DNA of 64,000 bases from Streptomyces sp. NBC_00273 (GTDB lineage: Bacteria; Actinomycetota; Actinomycetes; Streptomycetales; Streptomycetaceae): NCBI RefSeq assembly GCF_036178145.1, contig NZ_CP108067.1, positions 10,059,001 through 10,123,000 on the forward strand. The letters run 5' to 3'. The notes beneath the pieces are model-generated. The model was not told the DNA's origin. It was given only the letters and a program-made list of their open reading frames with translations, and did no database searches. Below, one piece after another: positions 16,261 to 25,008 of this stretch (its first letter is position 1; the number at the start of each line of letters is the position of its first letter). The position numbers were made by a program, and so were the translations under genes.

Positions 16261-17952
16261 GGCTCTGTCGCTAATTTGGGGGTAACGGCCTCTTGATCAT
16301 GGTGAGAGCAGGATGCGGCGTCGTAGGAGATCGAAGTTGGCGCGGCCGTACATCTGTCTCTTCAGGAGCTTGACCCGCGTGACGTTGCCCTCGACCGCTC
16401 CGGAAGTGTAGGTCGTGGTGAGGGCGGCCTGGATGGCCGCGCGGTCGCGTCGCATGCCATTGGCCAGGGTGCGGAGTTCGCGTTGTCCATCGAGGCGGAC
16501 GTCGGCCATCCAGACGTCGAGAGCGAGGTGTTCACTGCGGCGGTCGCGGACCATGAGTGCCAGGCGGCGTGCGTAAGCGACGGTCGTCGCCAGCGCTGGG
16601 TTCCGCTCGCACAGCTCGTCGAGACCCTTTCGCTCAACATCGTTGAGGCGCTCGGGTCGGCGCATGATCCAGTCGGTGACCCTGCGGACGGTCAGGTGTG
16701 GCAAGGGGGCGGTGAGTGGGATCGCGCCGTGGCGGTAGGGCTTCAGGTGCCGGCGGACGGTGTTGACGTTGCCGCGGTAGCCCAGCCGCTGGATTTCCCG
16801 GGTGAGCGCGGAGGCGTTGGTGCAGCCTTCCATCCAGCGATGGTGCAGGTAGAGGCGGTAATCATCGATCAGCGCGGGTCGATGAATGGCCGCGAGGAGA
16901 AGCTCATCGACTTCTGCGGCGTGCGCGAAGCGGTTGACTGTGCCGCGGCTGAGCCGCAGGTCGCGTGCGATGGCGCGAAGGCTGTCGCCACGTTGGATGC
17001 GTTCGTGGATCTGTTGGTGGCGTTCGCGGGTGCGGGCGACCAGAGGTCGTGGCCGCCCGTTGAGGTCCAGCTCTTCGCGGTCGCGGCCCTCGGAGGCCGG
17101 GCCGTCGTCGGTCCGGTCATCGTGTGAGGTGAGAGGCTGTCGCAGGTCAGCGCGATGCCGTCCGATGACCCGTTCGACTGCTTGCGCCAGGTTGTTCAGG
17201 AGGTGCCAGGCATCGGCTACCTGCATGGCCTGCGGGGCACCGACCTGGGCCCCGTCTCGGTAGGAGCCTGCACGGTCACGGCAGACGATCCGGACCTCAG
17301 GATGGTTTTGCAGCCAGGACGCGAAAGTCGCTGCGGCCCGGTCGGCCAGGACGTCGATCGGGCGGTGGGTTGCCATGTCGATGAGGATCGTCGCGTAGGT
17401 CCGTCCCCTGCGAACGGCGAAGTCGTCGACGCCGAGATGCGGCACCGATCCCGACGAGGGGAGCGGCAGCTTACGGATCAGCCGGAGCAGAGTGTCCTTG
17501 CAGGTGTCGATGGTCATGCGCTGGAACAGGCGAGCGCCTGGCCGGCCGCCCAGGAACAGGGCCACGTCGGTGAGCTGGGCGGTGAGTGCGTCGGTGCGGC
17601 GTGCATGGCGATGCGTCAGGCCCGGTATCTGTTCGGCGAACGTCCGGCGGTCACACTGCTCGTTCCCGCAGACGAGTCGACGCGCCCGTAGCTCGATCCG
17701 CACACGCCGGCCGGCGACCGGACGATCCGCCAGAGTCCGCTGGTAGTAGCAGTGCACTCTCGAAGATCTCCGCCCGCATCCGGGACAGGCCGCCGACACG
17801 GCCCTTGATCGCACGGCGACCCGGACCTCCACATCCGTCAGAACCAGCTGGTCGATCTCCACTGCGACACCCGGCAGAAGAAGATCCCCGACCTGAACCC
17901 CACCCATCACACCGGATAGTTGCCCAACTACCCCCAAATTAGCGACAGAGCC
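16261..17952 (-). mobile_element. ISL3-family element with 8-bp target duplication
   Basis: Perfect inverted ends beginning ggctctgtcgctaatttggg lie at 16261-16284 and 17929-17952. The flanking bases cggaatgt (16253-16260) and cggaatgt (17953-17960) are an exact 8-base duplication, the length expected for ISL3. The insertion is recent and simple, and lies in the gap between the SUKH gene and the gene at 18116. Confidence 0.96.
16297..17907 (-). CDS. ISL3 family transposase (first type)
   Basis: The start at 17907 (MGGVQVGDLLLPGVAVEIDQ) lies inside the element; codons further upstream would cross its end. The 536-residue product has an N-terminal zinc-ribbon-like part (CPGCGRRSSRVHCYYQR and CGNEQCDRRTF). 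The DDE_Tnp_ISL3 domain follows, with VPHLGVDDFAVRRGRTYATI and EVRIVCRDRAGSYRDGAQVG. The C-terminal motif is YTSGAVEGNVTRVKLLKRQM. The gene is full length and the frame is intact, so the element may be active. Confidence 0.95.
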   Translation of the reverse strand: MGGVQVGDLLLPGVAVEIDQLVLTDVEVRVAVRSRAVSAACPGCGRRSSRVHCYYQRTLADRPVAGRRVRIELRARRLVCGNEQCDRRTFAEQIPGLTHRHARRTDALTAQLTDVALFLGGRPGARLFQRMTIDTCKDTLLRLIRKLPLPSSGSVPHLGVDDFAVRRGRTYATILIDMATHRPIDVLADRAAATFASWLQNHPEVRIVCRDRAGSYRDGAQVGAPQAMQVADAWHLLNNLAQAVERVIGRHRADLRQPLTSHDDRTDDGPASEGRDREELDLNGRPRPLVARTRERHQQIHERIQRGDSLRAIARDLRLSRGTVNRFAHAAEVDELLLAAIHRPALIDDYRLYLHHRWMEGCTNASALTREIQRLGYRGNVNTVRRHLKPYRHGAIPLTAPLPHLTVRRVTDWIMRRPERLNDVERKGLDELCERNPALATTVAYARRLALMVRDRRSEHLALDVWMADVRLDGQRELRTLANGMRRDRAAIQAALTTTYTSGAVEGNVTRVKLLKRQMYGRANFDLLRRRILLSP

Positions 17953-18115
17953 CGGAATGTGAGCCAGAACCCGACTTCGGAAGGCACTGTGGTCCGGCCC
18001 TGTTCGATCGCGGCAGCAGTGCTCGCGCCTCAACCTCCGCAGGCGTCGCGCCGGCCGATGCCGCCCCTCCACACCATCGAACACGGTTGCGGCGGCTGGA
18101 TGCGATCCTGGACCC

Positions 18116-18511
18116 ATGAACCATCTCGGCGAGGCGCACCTGCGCACCTGGACGCTGTACTTCATGGCTCTCCTGGCAGCCGAGGCCCAAGATCAGCTTG
18201 CCTGGCTGGGTGAGCGTGAACTGGAGACGAAGGACGTCGTCGAAGAGGTGGAGTTGCTCTGCCGTGTCTCCGAAGAACTCACGGGGCGCGGAGCCTTCGA
18301 GCCCGAGGATCTGCGTAATTTTCGGGCCATCGAACGTCGCCTCGGCAAGATCGATGCCACCTGCCGCGTCGGCCTCTGGGACAACGCTCTGACCACGGAT
18401 CCAGCGTGGGACGACATACGATCTCTCGCCCGCCAGGTCCTCCTGACAAGGCTGGGCGACTGGCGTCAGCCACTGCCACGTGCCGTGCCCCCACACGCAA
18501 GCGATCACTGA
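18116..18511 (+). CDS. Hypothetical helical protein
   Basis: The 131-residue protein begins MNHLGEAHLRTWTLYFMALL and is mostly alpha-helical and acidic, with EVELLCRVSEELTGRGAFEP and DDIRSLARQVLLTRLGDWRQ. It has no signal peptide or membrane helix. I do not recognise a family. It lies between two ISL3 elements in a stretch of immunity-like genes and has the size and composition of such proteins, but no direct evidence supports that role. Confidence 0.55.
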   Translation: MNHLGEAHLRTWTLYFMALLAAEAQDQLAWLGERELETKDVVEEVELLCRVSEELTGRGAFEPEDLRNFRAIERRLGKIDATCRVGLWDNALTTDPAWDDIRSLARQVLLTRLGDWRQPLPRAVPPHASDH

Positions 18512-18731
18512 GCGCGTCCAGGCGGCCTCTCGGGTCGCAACTCAGACAGCGTTCGAATTCCGAGTAGGCTCTGGTGCCTTCCGAAGTCGTGAACATCTGC
18601 TGTCCGTTCTCGGTTCTGGCACAGATCTTGGGGAGCGGTCGCGGAGAGCGACGGTGCCGTTCGATTACAGGGGGAGGGGCGCGAGCCCAGGGCCCCCTGT
18701 TTCAGTGCCCCTTTGGTCGCTCATCCGGCAC

Positions 18732-19094
18732 TCATCGGTCGCATGGGCACAGGATCCGGTGTGCGTCGATCAGTGTGAAGGTGTCTTCGCTCCAAGAGCA
18801 GACCTCAAGCCACGCCAGATACCCGTCCTCGGCGAACACCAGAACCTCGCCGGCGGTCTCTCCGTCCGCGCCGAACAGTTCCATGTCGACCACCACCTGC
18901 GTGCCCGTAAGCGCGGGTGCAGGTGAAACACCGTCCGCATCGAGACTGAAGTACGTCGAACCGCAGCCGCACGCACAGCACTTCTCCAGTCGGAGATGCC
19001 GCATCTGCCGATGCAGCGCGAGACCTGGGTCCACCACCATGCTCAAAGCGGTGTCCAGTACGTGAGCAACGTCGGTAGGCAACGCTCTGGTCAT
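18732..19094 (-). CDS. Hypothetical protein carried as ISL3 passenger
   Basis: The 120-residue protein begins MTRALPTDVAHVLDTALSMV. A cysteine cluster, EKCCACGCGSTYFSLDADG (about residues 37-55), and a C-terminal DAHRILCPCDR could bind metal. A beta-rich middle part includes TQVVVDMELFGADGETAGEV. It has no membrane segment. I know no family for it. It reads in the same direction as the transposase and lies between the internal and outer left ends of the mobile unit, so it is physically a cargo gene. An immunity role would suit the neighbourhood but is unproven. Confidence 0.7.
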   Translation of the reverse strand: MTRALPTDVAHVLDTALSMVVDPGLALHRQMRHLRLEKCCACGCGSTYFSLDADGVSPAPALTGTQVVVDMELFGADGETAGEVLVFAEDGYLAWLEVCSWSEDTFTLIDAHRILCPCDR

Positions 19095-19164
19095 GTCTGC
19101 AAGGTATCCGACCTGCGCAGTACTTCTCGGTTCTCGCGCAGCTCTTGGGGAGCGTCTCGTCGTG

Positions 19165-20757
19165 CTACTGGAGCAGGATCATCTTTCGGAGAAGTTCGAA
19201 TCCGGCGCGGCCATAGAGCTGCCGCTTGATCTTCTTGATGCGGTTGACGGCTCCCTCGATACTGCCGGAGCTCCAGTTGAGAGTGAGACCGGCTGTCACT
19301 GCGTCGAGGTCTCGGAGCAGATGGAGTGCGAAGCCGGTGAGGCCGGGTAGCTGGCTGGCGTCGACGGCATCGATCCAGGTGGGGAGTGTGGCGCCGAGGC
19401 GTCCGGTGAGGATCTCGCCGAACTCGCGGACATGCCTGGAGGCCGTGTCAAGTTCAGGGCAGCGGGCAAGGATGCCCTTCAGTCCGGCGCGGTCATCTTC
19501 GGTCAGGGCGGTGGGGTGGCGAGTGAGCCAGCCGGTCACCTGCCGCACCGACGGCGGCCGCGGTGCCGCGTCGGCCGGAGTCCTGCGGAGGGTCGCGATG
19601 TGGGCGCGGACCATCTGGTAGGTGACGGGCGCGTTGGCGGCAATGAGTTCGCCGTGCAGTCCGGTGACGCTGGTGCATCCCTCGGCGAATCGCCGCTCCA
19701 GGTAGGGCTTGTAGGGGTCCAGCCTGCTGGACCGGGGCCGGCTCTCGCGAAAGGTGTCCTGCCAGCGTGCGGCGTTCGCGTACCGGAGCACGGTGTTGAG
19801 ACCCCAGCCCAGGTGCCGAGCAATCGCCCGGCGTGAGTGGCCTTGAGCGAGGAGCTCGTGGACCAGGGCGTGTGCTGCCTTCTTCCGTTCGGCCCGCCGG
19901 CCGACAGGTGCCGAGTCGTCCTGCGGCCGAGCGGGGTCGGGACGGGTCGCGCCTGGCAGTGTGCCGGTGGGCGACGGGCTGCGCAGGCAGTCGCGGTGGG
20001 CGGCGACGCAGGTCTCAACGGCTCGGCCGAGGCCCTGCCACAGATGGAACCGGTCGGCGACCTGCAGAGCGTCGGGGGCGCCGCGGCGGGCGCCCTCGGC
20101 GTATGCGCCAGCTCGGTCCCGGCAGATGATCTCCACGCCTGGGTGCTGGATCAGCCAGGCGGCCAGTGGCCCGGCTTCGCGGGTCGGGAGCACATCGACC
20201 ACGCGATGGTCTTCGACGCTGGTCAAGACGGTGGAGTAGGTCTGGCCGCGACGGATCGCGAAGTCGTCCACGCCCAGCACACGCGGCGTGCTGAACTGTG
20301 GATCGGGCAATGCCATGACCCTGCGTAACAAGGTCATCCGTCCCGCGCCGAAGCCCAACTGGGCGGCCAGCCGGGCCCCGGCCCGCCCGGCCAGCGCGAG
20401 CCCCACCCGCTCCAGGGCGCGGTTGAGCCGCGTTGTGAACCGTGCGTGAGGGACGGCCAGCCGTGAGAACGGCTCGGCGAACGTCCGGCGCGGGCAGTCC
20501 GCCGCTCCGCAGATGAAGCGCCGGACCGTCAGCAGGATCACGAAGCCCTGTTCAGCGAGCGGAAGGTCTTTCAGCCTGCGTTGGTACCGGTCGTGGACTC
20601 GGTCCGAGAAGCGACCACAGTCCGGACATGCCGCCCCGGCCGCGCGGCCTCTCGCCATCACCTCGACTGTGCCGAACGCGGCCGTCACCGCCTCGACGTC
20701 CACATCGCCGATCCCGTCGAACACCAGCGAGTCCCACAACGGTGCATCGGTCTGCAT
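19165..20757 (-). CDS. ISL3 family transposase (second type)
   Basis: I use the ATG at 20757 (MQTDAPLWDSLVFDGIGDVD); an earlier in-frame start at 20823 is less likely. The 530-residue protein has the zinc-ribbon-like CPDCGRFSDRVHDRYQRR and CGAADCPRRTF. The ISL3 DDE core shows [20 protein letters not shown] and [20 protein letters not shown]. The C-terminal signature is LNWSSGSIEGAVNRIKKIKR. The frame is intact. The scrambled relic at 6574-7470 derives from the same subgroup. Confidence 0.95.
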   Translation of the reverse strand: MQTDAPLWDSLVFDGIGDVDVEAVTAAFGTVEVMARGRAAGAACPDCGRFSDRVHDRYQRRLKDLPLAEQGFVILLTVRRFICGAADCPRRTFAEPFSRLAVPHARFTTRLNRALERVGLALAGRAGARLAAQLGFGAGRMTLLRRVMALPDPQFSTPRVLGVDDFAIRRGQTYSTVLTSVEDHRVVDVLPTREAGPLAAWLIQHPGVEIICRDRAGAYAEGARRGAPDALQVADRFHLWQGLGRAVETCVAAHRDCLRSPSPTGTLPGATRPDPARPQDDSAPVGRRAERKKAAHALVHELLAQGHSRRAIARHLGWGLNTVLRYANAARWQDTFRESRPRSSRLDPYKPYLERRFAEGCTSVTGLHGELIAANAPVTYQMVRAHIATLRRTPADAAPRPPSVRQVTGWLTRHPTALTEDDRAGLKGILARCPELDTASRHVREFGEILTGRLGATLPTWIDAVDASQLPGLTGFALHLLRDLDAVTAGLTLNWSSGSIEGAVNRIKKIKRQLYGRAGFELLRKMILLQ

Positions 20758-20932
20758 GACCAGCACCATCACCGCCCACAACCGAGCGCAGCAGCGGCAG
20801 GCAAGCACCTGAGGGAGCGTCAATTCCGATCGACGGATGCCAAGGCGTACGCGGTCTCACGCGAAGCGTCTCCTCGCAATCGAACAGCGGGGTAACGCTC
20901 CGCGACGACTCCCCAAGATCTGTGCCAGAACC

Positions 20933-21233
20933 CCGTTCTCATGAACAAAGCCAGGTAATAGGCGATCATGGCCATGAGGTCGATGAACCGCTGGTCGCGG
21001 ACGTGAGCCGTCAAGACGAACTCAAGCCCGTGACCGTCCTTCTCCATGGCGGCCCAGCATCCGGCGGTCACATAGGCCCAACTGTCGCTACGCGGACCAG
21101 GGCCCACAACGAGAACCCGCAGGTCGGACACGATCTCGCGCCGGTCCGACCCAAGGTCGCGGACAACGACCTCTACAGAATGCCCCTCGAAGAACGCCCG
21201 GACATGTGCCTCAACGGCCTCTGCGGCCACCAC
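20933..21233 (-). pseudogene. Suppressor-of-fused (SUFU) domain protein, truncated
   Basis: The frame contains VAAEAVEAHVRAFFEGHSVE and then HGLEFVLTAHVRDQRFIDLM with AMIAYYLA, which fits the N-terminal half of bacterial SUFU-domain proteins, known immunity proteins. It is cut by the end of the ISL3 unit at 20932. Beyond the other end of that unit (18603 leftward) the C-terminal half does not resume, so the gene was already broken before the insertion. Confidence 0.65.
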
Positions 21234-21441
21234 CCTCGCATCATCACCGCGCGATCATGCCAGACCTCAATCAACCGGCCCGACTGCTCACCCAGCGTCA
21301 TGAGCCGTGGGCATCTACCCCGAATACGCGACACCGGAACATGCGGGCCTACCAGTCCCGAGGGCCTGTGAGCAACCAAGCCGACCAGCATCGCGGCACG
21401 GCCATCTGGGGCCTCGTCGGCCGCGGTGGACGGTCAGAAAG

Positions 21442-22146
21442 TCAGGTTCCAGAGCGAATCAGGCGGACCTTCCAGTTCTTCATCCGTGAGAAGACGTGCT
21501 CGACCCGGGCCCGAGCCCTGCGGTGGACGGCGTTGTCGGCTTCCTGCTCGGGCGTGAGGTGGTCCTGCCCGCGACGGCGCCGGTGCGGAATCAGGGCGCC
21601 GGTTCCCTGGTAGCCGCCGTCCGCTAGGACCGGCGCGTCCCGGCAGGCCCGGTCGACGCCCGACTCGGTGAAGGCCCGGCAGTCGTTGCGGTTGCCAGGC
21701 AGGGGCAGGCCGACAGCGACCGCCAACCGGCTGTTGGCGTCGATCACCACCTGCTGGTTGGTCGAATACCGGTAGTTCTTGCTGGAAGCAGCGATCGTCC
21801 TGTCCCGGGTGGGCACCAGGGTGCCATCCACGATCAGCACGGTGTCCTGCCGCGGCCGACGCGCAGGCGAGATCGCCAGCAGCGGTGCAAGGTGGTCCAG
21901 CACCCGGTCCGCAGCCGACTTCGAGATCCCGAACAGCGGCGCGACCTGCCGCAACGTCAGGTTGGTTCGCCAGTACGTGGCCACCAGCAGCACCCGATCC
22001 TCCAAGCAGAGCCGCCACGGCCGGCCACGCTGGACGTCACCGCCACGACGGCGGACCAGCGCGACCAGCTTGCGGAACTGCGCCTCACTCAACCCCGAGA
22101 ACGGCTCGATCCACATCGGATCGCTCGCCGAGATCACCCCACCCAT
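21442..22146 (-). CDS. IS5 family transposase (DDE_Tnp_4 type), C-terminus lost
   Basis: The 234-residue frame begins MGGVISASDPMWIEPFSGLS. It has a helix-turn-helix (LTLRQVAPLFGISKSAADRV) and DDE_4 motifs in DTVLIVDGTLVPTRDRTIAA and RDAPVLADGGYQGTGALIPH, then ARVEHVFSRMKNWKV. Normal relatives continue about 40 residues past WKV; here it ends at once in an unrelated sequence. A likely right end (cgggacaacc, about 22181-22190) is visible beyond the start, but no left end is found. The element is truncated and probably inactive. Confidence 0.82.
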   Translation of the reverse strand: MGGVISASDPMWIEPFSGLSEAQFRKLVALVRRRGGDVQRGRPWRLCLEDRVLLVATYWRTNLTLRQVAPLFGISKSAADRVLDHLAPLLAISPARRPRQDTVLIVDGTLVPTRDRTIAASSKNYRYSTNQQVVIDANSRLAVAVGLPLPGNRNDCRAFTESGVDRACRDAPVLADGGYQGTGALIPHRRRRGQDHLTPEQEADNAVHRRARARVEHVFSRMKNWKVRLIRSGT

Positions 22147-22205
22147 GCCGTGACCAACGCGGAAGCGAGGGGGCGGTTACGGGACAACCTTTAGCGCGCG
22201 AAGGG

Positions 22206-22330
22206 CGCCCGCTGAGGGAACTCGTACCTGGTCGGTGCCCGGCAAGGTCGACGCCCTCGAAGGCGTCAGCCGCTCCGGTACGGAGCGGCCCAGCGCCGCG
22301 TGGGACTACCTCGCCTCGGTAGTCCCCTGA
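22206..22330 (+). pseudogene. Possible 3' fragment of an unknown gene
   Basis: A rightward frame with normal codon bias reads RTWSVPGKVDALEGVSRSGT and ends AAWDYLASVVP before a TGA at 22328. There is no start codon or upstream domain because the truncated IS5 element adjoins it. I cannot name the family. The rest of 22147-22409 shows nothing else. Confidence 0.3.
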
Positions 22331-22409
22331 GCCGGTCCCCGCCCCGTCTCCCGGCCCTTTCCGCCGCGTTGGGTCGTCCTGCTTGCTTTGTGGGCTCACC
22401 CCGGCCTAA

Positions 22410-22428
22410 TATCGTCATCATGACGATA
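22410..22428. promoter_or_regulatory. Operator-like palindrome
   Basis: The sequence tatcgtcatcatgacgata is a 9-1-9 palindrome in an AT-rich island within GC-rich DNA. This is typical of TetR-, PadR- or MarR-type operators. The ATG inside it opens a frame (MTIIAQW) that stops after 13 codons, which suggests the regulated gene has been lost and only its operator and first codons remain. It could also serve the oxygenase gene at 22616. Confidence 0.45.
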
Positions 22429-22470
22429 ATCGCCCAGTGGCCCCCTCCCTGCAGGCATTGACTCCAGGGG

Positions 22471-22496
22471 CTTCGAGTCCCTCCACGGACTCGAAG
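22471..22496. repeat. Perfect hairpin in the oxygenase leader
   Basis: The bases cttcgagtcc and ggactcgaag form a perfect 10-bp stem with a six-base loop, 120 bases upstream of the oxygenase start. No U-run follows, so it is not a clear terminator. It may be a leader structure or an IS relic. Confidence 0.4.
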
Positions 22497-22615
22497 CGCA
22501 CAAGTACGTGGCCCGCGGTCCCGCCGTCCACCTCAATGCTGCCCGCGGCCGTTCCGGGCGGTGGGGCCCACGACCACGTTGGGATCGACGGCGGCCTCAG
22601 CACGGAGAAGTGATC

Positions 22616-23359
22616 ATGTTCGAAATGCCGGTAAATCCCTTTGAGCTCTCCGAAGAAGCGCTGAGCCGAATATCTGCCGATGACTCATGGACCCCGATCG
22701 AGTCGGAGATCCCAAAGGCCAACGCCAAGGTGATTCGCCATTTCCTCACTCCGGCCGAAGTGGAGGCATTCGCGACCGAACTGGCCGCCCAGCGCTTTGC
22801 CCCGGTCGGCCGAGACGGCATTGCCGCCAACTATGCAAAGGGAGATCCGGTCGCTCATCTCCGCGCCACGGCCGAATCCACATTCCTGGCGGCTGAATTC
22901 TACCGCAGGCTGCGGACGCTTCTATCGCTTGAAGTGGGATCGGGCGATCCGACGGATTCGGACGGAAGGCCCTGGAGGCCGACGGCCGTCAATCCGCGTA
23001 TGCGCTTCATCACGTACGAACACGGCGGATTCATTGTCCCGCACTACGATTCGCCCTATTTCGCCCCCGACGGAAGGCGCACTCTCCTGACGGTCGTCAT
23101 CTACCTGTCGTATGAGGCCGTGGGCGGAGAAACGCGGTTCATCGCCGATAAGCAGAACGATCTTCCCTTTGCGCAACGTGACTTCTCTGACTGGCCGCGG
23201 CTCGCGAAGCCTGAGGAAATATTGAGTGCCCACCGCCCCGAACCGGGCGATGCGCTCCTCTTCTGGCATCGGACACTTCACGACTCGGCCCCGCTTCTTG
23301 AGGGTACGAAAACAATACTCAGAACCGACGTGCTCTACGAGCCCGTAGATGTGCCTTGA
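22616..23359 (+). CDS. 2-oxoglutarate/Fe(II)-dependent oxygenase (prolyl 4-hydroxylase-like)
   Basis: The 247-residue protein starts at an ATG preceded by cggagaag. It shows the jelly-roll iron site: His143 and Asp145 in FIVPHYDSPYFAPDGRRT, and a distal His222 in WHRTLHDSAPLLEGTKTILR, where the following Lys or Arg would hold 2-oxoglutarate. The stretch VVIYLSYEAVGGETRF is typical of P4H-type enzymes. It would hydroxylate a peptide or small molecule; the substrate is unknown. Its GC bias is lower than its neighbours (many codons such as gaa, aat, ttc), a sign of transfer. No partner gene adjoins it. Confidence 0.88.
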   Translation: MFEMPVNPFELSEEALSRISADDSWTPIESEIPKANAKVIRHFLTPAEVEAFATELAAQRFAPVGRDGIAANYAKGDPVAHLRATAESTFLAAEFYRRLRTLLSLEVGSGDPTDSDGRPWRPTAVNPRMRFITYEHGGFIVPHYDSPYFAPDGRRTLLTVVIYLSYEAVGGETRFIADKQNDLPFAQRDFSDWPRLAKPEEILSAHRPEPGDALLFWHRTLHDSAPLLEGTKTILRTDVLYEPVDVP

Positions 23360-23507
23360 GCAGCGGCAAGGCCACCGTCGCGTTGTCCCTCACCCCGGAG
23401 ACCGACGTCCGGCACGCCGTGATCGCCCACCTCCGGGCCGGGCGGCATCGGGCCCTGCCCGCGGCCGGGCATCGAATCCACTCGCACCGAACGGCAGGGA
23501 GAGCAGC

Positions 23508-24392
23508 ATGACCAACGGGAAGATCCGCACCGACTGGGTGGAGACGGTGTCTCAGGACGGCCTGCACCTGATGCAGACGCGCTTGGAGGTGAGAGTTCCT
23601 ACGTCTGAGGGTCGCAAGTTCATCACCTGCGGTCTGGCCCGGAAGACGTACGTGGTGAAGGACGGTATTGCCTGTCGGGTTTCGTCCTACGCACTCGGCC
23701 GCGACCTGGGCAGCCCGGGCAACTACGACTTCGAGATCGTTTCCGCGACGGGGGGCCCTCCGATCCAGAGGTTCTTCAACTGTGACGGCGTGCCGGACGA
23801 GATACGCGAGGGCGCTCTGTTCGACGCGCATGAGGGGCTTGACGATGGCGAGTACATCGTCCGGATCGCGGCGGGAATGACGACCAGCTGGGACAGCGGG
23901 ACGGGACAGAGCATCGAGCTCCCTGTCCCGCGCCACGAGCTCGCATTCGTCGTGGTGGGATCCACACCGCAGGAGGTGCGCGCGAGTACCGGCGGCCCCT
24001 GGGCGGCGCGGCCCTCCGTGGAGATCCCCGTGGTCGACTGGCGCGATCAGCCCACGGCGGAGGCGGCATGGGAGGCCTACCTGAACGGGAACAGAATCAG
24101 TCTAGATGCCTACGGGATCTTCTCCCCAAAGCATCTGATGAGGAATCAACGGGATACCGCTCTGGAGATTCTCCGGAGCGAGGGCTACTCCATACCGCGA
24201 ACCCCAGAATCCGCCGAGACGCCGGGGACCTGGCTGGGCCACTGGGGTGGAGCATGGATGCCGGCCGATGTGCTCGCGGCCCTTCACACCGTGCCGGACG
24301 ACACCGCGCAACGTGCGTGGTATCAGGGAGCGAAGGAATCCCTGGACATCGCATGGGATATGCACGTCCTGTGGACCACCGACGTGTTCTGA
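23508..24392 (+). CDS. Hypothetical protein
   Basis: The ATG at 23508, after agggagagcagc, gives 294 residues beginning MTNGKIRTDWVETVSQDGLH. The first 160 residues look beta-rich (RVPTSEGRKFITCGLARKTY, EIVSATGGPPIQRFFNCDGV). A helical C-terminal part follows (RNQRDTALEILRSEGYSIPR, AWYQGAKESLDIAWDMHVLW). There is no signal peptide. I do not recognise it. It follows the oxygenase by about 150 bases in the same direction. Confidence 0.72.
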   Translation: MTNGKIRTDWVETVSQDGLHLMQTRLEVRVPTSEGRKFITCGLARKTYVVKDGIACRVSSYALGRDLGSPGNYDFEIVSATGGPPIQRFFNCDGVPDEIREGALFDAHEGLDDGEYIVRIAAGMTTSWDSGTGQSIELPVPRHELAFVVVGSTPQEVRASTGGPWAARPSVEIPVVDWRDQPTAEAAWEAYLNGNRISLDAYGIFSPKHLMRNQRDTALEILRSEGYSIPRTPESAETPGTWLGHWGGAWMPADVLAALHTVPDDTAQRAWYQGAKESLDIAWDMHVLWTTDVF

Positions 24393-24445
24393 CCGGGCCC
24401 GCGCTCCGTCCATGACCACCGTGGCGAGCCATCGGCAGTCACCCT

Positions 24446-24547
24446 GCACCTTGTGGTGCTGCCGAGTACCGGCCGCGGCCCGGTCCGCCTCCGGCCTGAC
24501 TGCCGGTCGCGGCCCGGGCGAGGATGTACGGCAGCACCACAAGGTGC
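24446..24547. repeat. 18-bp perfect inverted repeat with 66-base loop
   Basis: gcaccttgtggtgctgcc at 24446-24463 is repeated in inverted form at 24530-24547. It lies downstream of the unknown gene and just upstream of a transposase fragment. It may be a terminator or paired IS ends left after deletion of the interior. No U-run is seen. Confidence 0.6.
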
Positions 24548-24554
24548 GCCCGCG

Positions 24555-24720
24555 AGGTTGCGCCAGCGCGGCATCCGCCACCGCATCGCCCGCAGGGGAA
24601 TCGAGTCCTCGAAGCGGCTCGGACGCCACCGCTGGACCATAGAACGACCATGGCCTGGCTCGCCGGCTACCGCCGACTCCACCGCCGCTACGAACGCGCA
24701 CGCCCCGAAACCGACTGGGC
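24555..24720 (+). pseudogene. IS5 transposase 3' fragment, frameshifted
   Basis: The translation RLRQRGIRHRIARRGIESSK followed by RLGRHRWTIER is the C-terminal region of IS5-type transposases. After a frameshift it continues as MAWLAGYRRLHRRYERARPE in another frame. No upstream domain or end is present. The rest of the interval to 25008 holds nothing I can support. Confidence 0.65.
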
Positions 24721-25008
24721 CTCGCGTGTGCCGCGCCCGAGGGCTGTGACCTCGATGCCGAGTCGGCCTCAAACCCCCGGCGCATCGTTCCACCGTTCTG
24801 GCCGCCCTGACCGTGCTGTCCGCGACAGAAGGACTGACCGGCACCATGCCCGGGAGGGAGCCGTACGCCCGGTCGGCTCTCTGGTTCCTTCCGGCGTTGC
24901 GGACACGCTCTAGCGCCGAACCCGAGTCGCCCCAGGCACTGGCGCGGCTTCACCCAGGGCAGAAGGCCACTCCCTTCCCCCCGCGCCCCGGATCCCTAGG
25001 GTGAGGGG

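Larger units (their letters stand above)
18612..20932 (-). mobile_element. ISL3 composite unit: outlying end + passenger gene + complete ISL3
   Basis: Both outer ends start with the same 24 bases (ggttctggcacagatcttgg is the first 20). They also share gtcgcggag, a 12-base gap and gttcgatt. The unit is flanked by an exact 8-base repeat, ccgttctc, at 18604-18611 and 20933-20940, so all 2321 bases moved together. A third, imperfect end (three mismatches in 24) lies inside at 19129-19152, at the usual distance from the transposase. The 517 bases between outer and inner left ends contain the gene at 18732-19094. Confidence 0.93.

Noticed and set aside
22471..22496. A rho-independent terminator before the oxygenase gene
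   Set aside because: The stem is perfect but no U-run follows, so it is listed only as a hairpin.
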